From the NCBI GenBank assembly GCA_030447725.1, contig JAUJOQ010000001.1, forward strand, positions 780,823 to 844,822: 64,000 nucleotides of DNA, read 5' to 3'. Each line of letters begins with the position of its first letter. Position 1 is the first letter of the stretch. Shown here piece after piece: positions 58,894 to 64,000 of this stretch. The position numbers and the translations under genes were made by a program. Source of the stretch: Thermoleophilaceae bacterium. GTDB lineage: Bacteria; Actinomycetota; Thermoleophilia; Solirubrobacterales; Thermoleophilaceae. The notes under the pieces are model-generated. The model saw nothing but the letters and a program-made list of their open reading frames with translations. It did not search any database and was not told the origin of the DNA.

Positions 58894-60159
58894 ATGGCGA
58901 CTGAGGATGCCACCCGCGGCCGCAGCCCCGCGAGCACAGCAGTCGCGAGCCGCTCGCGCCCTCTCCCCGACCGCGACACCTACGAGAAGGTGCTCGCCAA
59001 GATGATCCTCATCCGCCGCTTCGAGGAGCGCGCCGGGGAGATGTACGCGAAGGCCAAGATCGGCGGCTTCCTGCACCTGTGCATCGGTGAGGAGGCGACG
59101 ATCGTGGGCGCCACCCAGGCGCTGCGCGAGGGCGACTACCTGCTGTCGACCTACCGCGAGCACGGCCAGGCGCTGGCCAGGGGCACCGAGCCCAAGGCGG
59201 CGATGGCCGAGCTGTTCGGCAAGGTCGACGGCTGCTCGGGCGGCCGCGGCGGATCGATGCACCTGTTCGACGCCGAGCGGCGGTTCCTCGGCGGCTACGG
59301 GATCGTGGGCGGCAACCTGCCGCTGGCCGCCGGCGTCGCGCTGGCGGCCGACTACCGCGGCACCGAGGACGCGACGCTGTGCATGTTCGGCGACGGCGCC
59401 ACCAACCAGGGCACCTTCGGCGAGACGATGAACCTGGCCGCGCTGTGGAGCCTGCCGATCGTGTTCATGGTGATCAACAACCAGTTCGGCATGGGCACAG
59501 CGCTCGAGCGCCACTCCGCCGTGACCGACCTGTCGAAGAAGGCCGCCGGCTACGGCGTGCCCGGCACGCGCTGCAACGGCATGGACGTGCTCGACACCCA
59601 CGCCTGCGTGAGCGAGGCGCTGGAGAAGGCGCGCGGCGACCGCGCCCCTCAGCTGGTCGAGGCCGTGACCTACCGCTACCGCGGGCACTCGATGGCCGAT
59701 CCGGAGGAGTACCGCACCAAGGAGGAGGTGGAGGAGTGGCGCGCCCACGATCCGATCGCCGCCTTCTCTGAGCGGGTGACCGATGAGGGCGAGCTGACCG
59801 AGGACGACCTCAAGCGCATGGACGACGAAGCAATGGCGGCCGTGGACGAGGCCGTGGAGTTCGCGGACGCGTCACCGTTTCCCGACCTGGCCTCCCTCTA
59901 CGACGACATCTACGTGATGGGCGAGCAGGTGAGCGAGAGCTGGTTCTCGGTCGACGAGCGCTCGCCCGAGCCCCATCGCGGCGAGCGTGAGCGCGAGGCC
60001 GGCGACGTGGCAAAGGAGCTGGCCGAGGCCGGCGCCGCCCACGGCGAGAGCGACGACGCCCGCTCGGAGCGCCGCGTGGACCGAGTCGAGGCCGACCCCG
60101 AGGACGGAGAGGGCGAGCCCGCCGGCGACGATCGCGACGAAGTGGGCGGCGGCGACTAG
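58894..60159 (+). CDS. pdhA: Pyruvate dehydrogenase E1 component, alpha subunit
   Basis: 421 residues from ATG 58894. Thiamine-diphosphate enzyme that decarboxylates pyruvate. Motifs: MILIRRFEERAGEMYAKAKIGGFLHLCIGEEA, LSTYREHGQALARG, GCSGGRGGSMHLFD, and the TPP motif GDGATNQGTFGETMNLAALW with VINN, then YRYRGHSMADPEEYR (phosphorylation-loop region). It carries an extra acidic C-terminal tail from about residue 355 (EREREAGDVAKELAEAG, EADPEDGEGEPAGDD) not usual in the family. First gene of pdhABC. Confidence 0.95.
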   Translation: MATEDATRGRSPASTAVASRSRPLPDRDTYEKVLAKMILIRRFEERAGEMYAKAKIGGFLHLCIGEEATIVGATQALREGDYLLSTYREHGQALARGTEPKAAMAELFGKVDGCSGGRGGSMHLFDAERRFLGGYGIVGGNLPLAAGVALAADYRGTEDATLCMFGDGATNQGTFGETMNLAALWSLPIVFMVINNQFGMGTALERHSAVTDLSKKAAGYGVPGTRCNGMDVLDTHACVSEALEKARGDRAPQLVEAVTYRYRGHSMADPEEYRTKEEVEEWRAHDPIAAFSERVTDEGELTEDDLKRMDDEAMAAVDEAVEFADASPFPDLASLYDDIYVMGEQVSESWFSVDERSPEPHRGEREREAGDVAKELAEAGAAHGESDDARSERRVDRVEADPEDGEGEPAGDDRDEVGGGD

Positions 60160-60172
60160 CGGTGCGCGGCTG

Positions 60173-61159
60173 ATGGCCCAGATGCGCTACCGCGAGGCCC
60201 TGAACCTGGCCATGCGCGAGGAGATGAACGCCGACGAGAACGTGTTCATCATGGGCGAGGACATCGGCGTGTTCCAGGGCGCGTTCAAGGTGACCGCCGG
60301 CCTGCTCGAGGAGTTCGGCGAGAAGCGGGTGCGCGACACGCCGATCTCCGAGAACACGTTCGTGGGGATGGGAGTCGGCGCGGCGATGGCCGGGCTGCGG
60401 CCGGTGGTGGAGCTGATGACGATCAACTTCTCGCTGCTCGCGCTCGACCAGATCATCAACAGCGCGGCCTCGATCCGGTACATGTTCGGCGCCCAGGTGA
60501 AGGTGCCGCTGGTGATCCGGATGCCCCAGGGCGCCGGCCACCAGCTCGGTCCCACCCACTCGCACTGCCTCGAGGCGCTCTACCAGCACATCCCCGGGCT
60601 GCTGGTGGCCGTGCCCTCCACGCCGGCCGACGCTCGCGGGCTGCTGAAGGCGGCGATCCGCGACGACAATCCCGTGGTGTTCATCGAGCACGAGACCCTC
60701 TACGGGCGCCGCGGCGAGGTGGACACAGACGACGACGAGCCGCTGCGCTTTGGCCAGGCCGCCGTCAGGCGCGAGGGTGACGGCGTGACGATCGTCGGCA
60801 TCTCGCGGATGGCCGAGACCGCGCTGAAGGCCGCCGACAAGCTGGCATCGGATCACGAGATCGAGTCCGAGGTGATCGACCCGCGCACGCTGCGCCCGCT
60901 CGACCTCGACACCATCCTCGAGTCGGTGCGCAAGACCAACCGCGCCGTGATCGTCGAGGAGGGCTGGCCCCACGGCGGGGTGGGCGCAAACCTGGCGGCG
61001 CTGATCTCCGAGCAGGCCTTCGACCACCTCGACGCCCCCGTCGGGCGCGTGACCGGCGCCGACGTGCCGATGCCCTACTCCAAGCCGCTCGAGCAGGCGG
61101 CGTTTCCCCACGAGGAGCACGTCGTGAAGGCGGCCGTGGCGACGTTCAGGGACGTCTAG
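60173..61159 (+). CDS. pdhB: Pyruvate dehydrogenase E1 component, beta subunit
   Basis: 328 residues from ATG 60173, 13 bases after pdhA. MRYREALNLAMREEMNADENVFIMGEDIGVFQGAFKVTAGL, RVRDTPISENTFVGMGVGAAMAGLRPVVELM, LLALDQIINSAASIRYMFG and PQGAGHQLGPTHSHCLEALYQHIPGL are standard E1-beta features. It completes the TPP site with pdhA and docks to E2. It overlaps nothing but is followed two bases later by pdhC. Confidence 0.96.
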   Translation: MAQMRYREALNLAMREEMNADENVFIMGEDIGVFQGAFKVTAGLLEEFGEKRVRDTPISENTFVGMGVGAAMAGLRPVVELMTINFSLLALDQIINSAASIRYMFGAQVKVPLVIRMPQGAGHQLGPTHSHCLEALYQHIPGLLVAVPSTPADARGLLKAAIRDDNPVVFIEHETLYGRRGEVDTDDDEPLRFGQAAVRREGDGVTIVGISRMAETALKAADKLASDHEIESEVIDPRTLRPLDLDTILESVRKTNRAVIVEEGWPHGGVGANLAALISEQAFDHLDAPVGRVTGADVPMPYSKPLEQAAFPHEEHVVKAAVATFRDV

Positions 61160-61161
61160 GG

Positions 61162-62493
61162 GTGGCTTCCGACGTCCTGATGCCGCGGCTGTCGGACTCG
61201 ATGGAGGAGGGCACCGTGCTCAAGTGGCTCGTTGAGGTGGGCGGCGAGGTCAAGCGCGGCGCCCCGCTCGCGGAGATCGAGACCGACAAGGCGAACATGA
61301 CCTATGAGTCCGATGCGGACGGGGTGCTGGTGGAGGTGCTCGCCGAGGAGGGGCAGACGCTGCCGGTTGGCGAGGTGATCGCGCGGCTCGGCGCGGAGGG
61401 AGAAGAGCCGAGTGGCAACGCGAAGGTGGCCGAGTCCGAGCCCGATGAGGTAGCGGCACCGCAAGCGACAGAGGCGGCGCAGGAGCCCGAGGCCAAGACG
61501 GCTGCCCCCGCTCGTGAGGAGGGAGAGCGGATCAAGGCGTCCCCCGTTGCGAGGCGGATGGCCGGTGAGCTGCGTGTCGATCTCGGTGCGGTGGCGGGCA
61601 GCGGTCCCGGCGGCCGGGTCGTGAAGTCAGACGTCGAGACCGCCGCCGAGCAGGACGGTGGCGAGCCGCGGGCCGAGCCCGAGCAGCCGGCGGAGGAGAA
61701 GGCGCCCGCCGCGGAGGAGACGCCCGCGGAGAAGGCGCCCGCGGAGCAGGACACGCCCGCCGTCCCCGAGGCTCCAGCCACGGACACCAAGGGCGAGGCC
61801 GGCCCCAAGGGCGAGCCGGAGGTGGTCGAGCTCACGCGGCTGCAGCGCACGGTGTCGCGGCGGATGGCCGAGAGCAAGGCCACCGCGCCCGACTTCGCGC
61901 TGTCGCTCGACGTGGACATGACGCTCTGCATCGAGCTGCGCACGCGGCTCAAGGAGCAGGTCGAGCACCCGCCGTCGTTCAACGACATGGTGGTGAAGGC
62001 CGCCGCCCTCGCGCTGCGCGACCACCCGAAGGTGAACGGCGCCTACCGCGACGGTCATTTCGAGCTCTACCCGCGCGTGAACGTGGGCGTGGCTGTGGCG
62101 GCTCAGGACACGCTGGTGGTGCCCGTGATCCGCGACGCCGACGAGAAGGCGCTCGGCGAGATCTCACGCCGGGCACGGCGGCTGATCGACCTGGTGCGAA
62201 AAGGCGAGATCACCCCGCCCGACCTGAGCGGCGGCACGTTCACCGTCTCCAACCTGGGGATGTACGGCGTCGAGCGCTTCACGGGCGTGATCAACCCGCC
62301 CCAGGCTGCGATCCTCACCGTCGGCGCGCTCGTCAAGAAGCCCGCGGTGGACGACCGCGGCCAGGTGGTGGCCCGCGACTTGATGAACCTGACGATGGTG
62401 TGCGACCACCGGATCCTCTACGGCGCCGACGGCGCCGAGTTCCTGGCCATGGTTCGCAAGCTGCTCGAAGAGCCGCTGTCGCTGGCGATGTAG
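61162..62493 (+). CDS. pdhC: Dihydrolipoamide acetyltransferase (E2)
   Basis: 443 residues from GTG 61162. Lipoyl domain with the lysine in EIETDKANMTYE (about residue 42), an Ala/Pro/Glu-rich linker, the E1/E3-binding domain IKASPVARRMAGELRVDLGAVAGSGPGGRVVKSDVE, a second linker, and the catalytic core (LTRLQRTVSRRMAESKATAPDF ... GGTFTVSNLGMYGVERF ... VCDHRILYGADGAEFL). The active-site motif, usually DHRxxDG, has Tyr for the Asp, a variant also known in plastid and cyanobacterial E2s. Single lipoyl domain. Confidence 0.95.
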   Translation: MASDVLMPRLSDSMEEGTVLKWLVEVGGEVKRGAPLAEIETDKANMTYESDADGVLVEVLAEEGQTLPVGEVIARLGAEGEEPSGNAKVAESEPDEVAAPQATEAAQEPEAKTAAPAREEGERIKASPVARRMAGELRVDLGAVAGSGPGGRVVKSDVETAAEQDGGEPRAEPEQPAEEKAPAAEETPAEKAPAEQDTPAVPEAPATDTKGEAGPKGEPEVVELTRLQRTVSRRMAESKATAPDFALSLDVDMTLCIELRTRLKEQVEHPPSFNDMVVKAAALALRDHPKVNGAYRDGHFELYPRVNVGVAVAAQDTLVVPVIRDADEKALGEISRRARRLIDLVRKGEITPPDLSGGTFTVSNLGMYGVERFTGVINPPQAAILTVGALVKKPAVDDRGQVVARDLMNLTMVCDHRILYGADGAEFLAMVRKLLEEPLSLAM

Positions 62494-62495
62494 CC

Positions 62496-62996
62496 GTGCC
62501 CGCGCTCGAGGGCGAGCTGGTGACCCTGCGCCCGCTGGAGGCGGGCGACGCTGAAGCCCTGCGCGCGATCTACCGCACCGAGGAGGTGTCGCGCTGGTGG
62601 GGCCAGCCCGACGAGGGCTTCCCGCTCACCGACGAGCCCGAGGCGGCACGCTTCACGGTCCTGATCGACGGGCGGGTGGCGGGGATGGTCCAGTACAACG
62701 AGGAGCCCGAGCCCGACTACCGATACGCCGAGATCGACATCTTCCTCGACCCGTCCGAGCACGGGCGCGGCGCGGGCACGGACGCTCTGCGGGTGATGTT
62801 TCGCCACCTGGTCGAGGACCTCGGCCACCACCGCGTGACGATCGGGACCGCGGTGGAGAACGTGGTGGCGCTGCGCTGCTACGAGAAGGCGGGCTTTCGC
62901 CGGATCGGCGTCGCCCAGGCGGCCGGGCGCAACTACGTGACCGGCGAGATGGACGACGAGTGGCTGCTCGAGCGGGTGGTGCTGCCGGCACGGTAG
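62496..62996 (+). CDS. GNAT acetyltransferase, AAC(6')-like
   Basis: 166 residues from GTG 62496, two bases after pdhC. LVTLRPLEAGDAEALRAIYRTEEVSRWWGQPDEGFPLTDEPEAARFTVLIDGRVAGMVQYNEEPEPDYRYAEIDIFLDPSEHGRGAGTDALRVMFRHLVEDLGHHRVTI is the GNAT fold with the acetyl-CoA loop HGRGAGTDA. The WWG and YRYAEIDIF details match aminoglycoside 6'-N-acetyltransferase relatives, but chromosomal copies like this often act on other amines. Substrate unknown. Confidence 0.85.
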   Translation: MPALEGELVTLRPLEAGDAEALRAIYRTEEVSRWWGQPDEGFPLTDEPEAARFTVLIDGRVAGMVQYNEEPEPDYRYAEIDIFLDPSEHGRGAGTDALRVMFRHLVEDLGHHRVTIGTAVENVVALRCYEKAGFRRIGVAQAAGRNYVTGEMDDEWLLERVVLPAR

Positions 62997-63081
62997 GGCC
63001 GCTGAGGGCGGCGTCGTCGCAGGCTGGGCGGGGCGGCGGGCGTGTCCGTTGCTCGTTGGGCATATCCCTTATCCCGGGGCT

Positions 63082-63705
63082 ATGGTTTTCGGGGTGGATC
63101 CGCTGAGGGTGGTGTTGATTGGCGCCGGGTCGCTGTTGCTGTTGGTGGTTGGCGGTTTCGTGGGTTTGGTTGTGGCTGAGCCCGATCGCTCCGAGCAGGC
63201 GGTGTCGTCGTTTGAGGGTGAGAAGTACGGCTTCTCGTATCCGGAGGGCTGGAAGCGGATCACGGGGGTCGACTTTCCGTTGGCGGAGGCGACGGGGCAG
63301 GATCAGGTGGGCGACACGGTGTTCGGGATCGATCGCGAGAACTGGGTCAGCGTGCATCGCGCGCCGCCGTTGGATGAGGCGGTGCTGGAGGCCAACATCG
63401 ATCAGTTCGTGGACTATCTCGACGGGTTCTGGCCCAAGTTCGTGGGCGCGGTAGAGGGTGGTCAGTTGGTAGTCGATCCGCGGCGGCTGTCGCGCGCTGA
63501 GTTGCCGGGCTATGAGCTGCGGGTGCGCTTTGAGAGCGTCGGCGGGATCTTGGTCGAGCAGCGGATCGTGGGGTTCTTCGAAGGTGAGACGCAGTACATC
63601 TTCAACTGCCAGCATCGCCCGGCGGCGGGGCCGCAGGTGGCGCGCGAGGTCGCGTCGGGGTGCTCGCTGGCGGTCGAATCGTTTCGGCCCGGGCCGGTGA
63701 GCTGA
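63082..63705 (+). CDS. Secreted accessory protein of the second toxin cassette (intact)
   Basis: 207 residues from ATG 63082 (GTG 63094 also possible). One export helix (VVLIGAGSLLLLVVGGFVGLVV) then the mature domain: SFEGEKYGFSYPEGWKRITG, VGDTVFGIDRENWVSVHRAP, NIDQFVDYLDGFWPKFVGAVEGGQLVVDPRRL, YELRVRFESVGGILVEQRIVGFFEGETQYIFNCQHR. It is the intact paralogue of the broken gene at 14487, with the same position ahead of a Flp-leader gene. The fold resembles PsbP/DUF1795-type proteins. Its stop overlaps the next gene (TGATG). Role as a chaperone or delivery partner is inference. Confidence 0.75.
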   Translation: MVFGVDPLRVVLIGAGSLLLLVVGGFVGLVVAEPDRSEQAVSSFEGEKYGFSYPEGWKRITGVDFPLAEATGQDQVGDTVFGIDRENWVSVHRAPPLDEAVLEANIDQFVDYLDGFWPKFVGAVEGGQLVVDPRRLSRAELPGYELRVRFESVGGILVEQRIVGFFEGETQYIFNCQHRPAAGPQVAREVASGCSLAVESFRPGPVS

Positions 63706-64000
63706 TGGGCTCGGCCGGCTGCGGGGAGGGCTTGCGCCGGCTGGATGATGAGCGCGGTCAGACCGCCGCGGAGTATCTGGGGCTGATCCTCGTGCTCGCC
63801 GCGCTGCTGGCGGCGATCGCGACGGCGGACATCGGCGCCCAGATACGGGCAGGCGTCGAGGAGCAGGTTTGTCGCACGCTCTCCCCAGGGCCGTGCGGTG
63901 ATCGCGGCGAACGGCAGCGCGCCGACCGAGACGGCAGCGCGGCCGACCGCGCCCGGTCGCGGGCGCGACGCCGGTTGGGTCGCCAGCCCCAGCTCTCTGA
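63705..64000 (+). CDS. Flp-leader protein, second cassette, N-terminal part (cut by window end)
   Basis: ATG 63705 overlaps the previous stop. The 98 codons visible are open to the window edge. RLDDERGQTAAEYLGLILVLAALLAAIATADIGAQIRAGVEEQVC aligns with the toxin leader at 15070 (SGQTATEYLGVIVLIAAILG ... ADIDVQIRDGVERQVC). The G/XXXXEY prepilin site is exact. Then a short Arg/Asp-rich linker starts. The C-terminal domain, likely a toxin, and any immunity gene lie beyond the window. Confidence 0.75.
   Translation, partial: MGSAGCGEGLRRLDDERGQTAAEYLGLILVLAALLAAIATADIGAQIRAGVEEQVCRTLSPGPCGDRGERQRADRDGSAADRARSRARRRLGRQPQLS

Noticed and set aside
59810-61120. A 436-codon minus-strand frame
   Set aside because: Antisense to pdhA/pdhB, which carry full family motifs. 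No motif or RBS on the minus strand.
62496-62996. Aminoglycoside resistance gene
   Set aside because: The GNAT has AAC(6')-like features but is coupled to a housekeeping operon and has no resistance context; called only as a GNAT of unknown substrate.

Overview
The window looks like a piece of chromosome from a high-GC actinobacterium of the class Thermoleophilia, order Solirubrobacterales or a near relative. This is inferred from the very high GC, the frequent GTG/TTG starts, and gene types typical of that group: a secreted protein with RTX-like repeats, a short secreted protein opening KLTYANVMSTVAVFVALGG, large Ig-like secreted proteins, a LysM protein with a CxxC knuckle, and a GT4-PHP fusion. 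I found no rRNA or tRNA genes, no CRISPR array and no phage.

Layout. 1-5.7 kb: the end of an unknown gene, then a head-to-tail array of about seven paralogous membrane proteins with a PH-like core, several of them broken. 5.8-14.3 kb: ordinary chromosomal genes (YceH-like, GT4-PHP, uracil-DNA glycosylase, TrmA-family methyltransferase, secreted RTX-like protein, Lys/Ala-rich protein, EEP hydrolase). 14.3-19.0 kb: a decaying polymorphic-toxin island between the EEP gene and argF. It holds a secreted accessory protein, a toxin with a Flp-type prepilin leader and a Tox-REase-5-like C-terminus, two tandem immunity paralogues, and an orphan gene. It is bounded by ~225-bp direct repeats that carry a copy of the 5' end of argF. 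19.2-24 kb: argF, then a sigma factor / zinc-finger-Asp23 anti-sigma / Asp23 envelope-stress operon. 24-27.5 kb: thiamine genes (thiO-thiS-thiG under a TPP riboswitch, divergent thiE). 27.5-39 kb: lpdA, SDR, ATPase, tenA, diguanylate cyclase, RCK-type protein and a spermidine-synthase-like membrane protein. 39-45.3 kb: a redox/metal module (membrane flavoprotein with a BFD iron-sulfur tail, Ig-like secreted protein, two-domain multicopper oxidase, ZIP transporter, DtxR regulator, broken HMA gene). 45.3-51.5 kb: an accessory stretch with many broken genes and an IS remnant. 51.9-56.6 kb: large secreted protein, short secreted protein, LysM protein and CpaE-like ATPase. 56.6-63 kb: isomerase, decayed antitoxin/PIN pair, FKBP, PNPOx-like protein, the pyruvate dehydrogenase operon pdhABC and a GNAT. 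63.1 kb to the end: a second, so far intact, copy of the accessory-protein plus Flp-leader gene pair, cut by the window edge.

The most interesting signal is that two-gene cassette. Both copies carry the exact Flp/Tad prepilin motif G/XXXXEY, and the first copy can be followed through to a nuclease-type toxin domain whose stop codon overlaps the start of an immunity gene. This suggests effectors that enter a Tad-like pilus export route. The first copy is inactivated (in-frame TAG plus single-base frameshifts, one in a G8 tract). Many accessory genes carry single-base lesions while the core genes carry none. This fits gene decay, but most of the lesions are one-base deletions, so read-level checking is needed before calling them biological.
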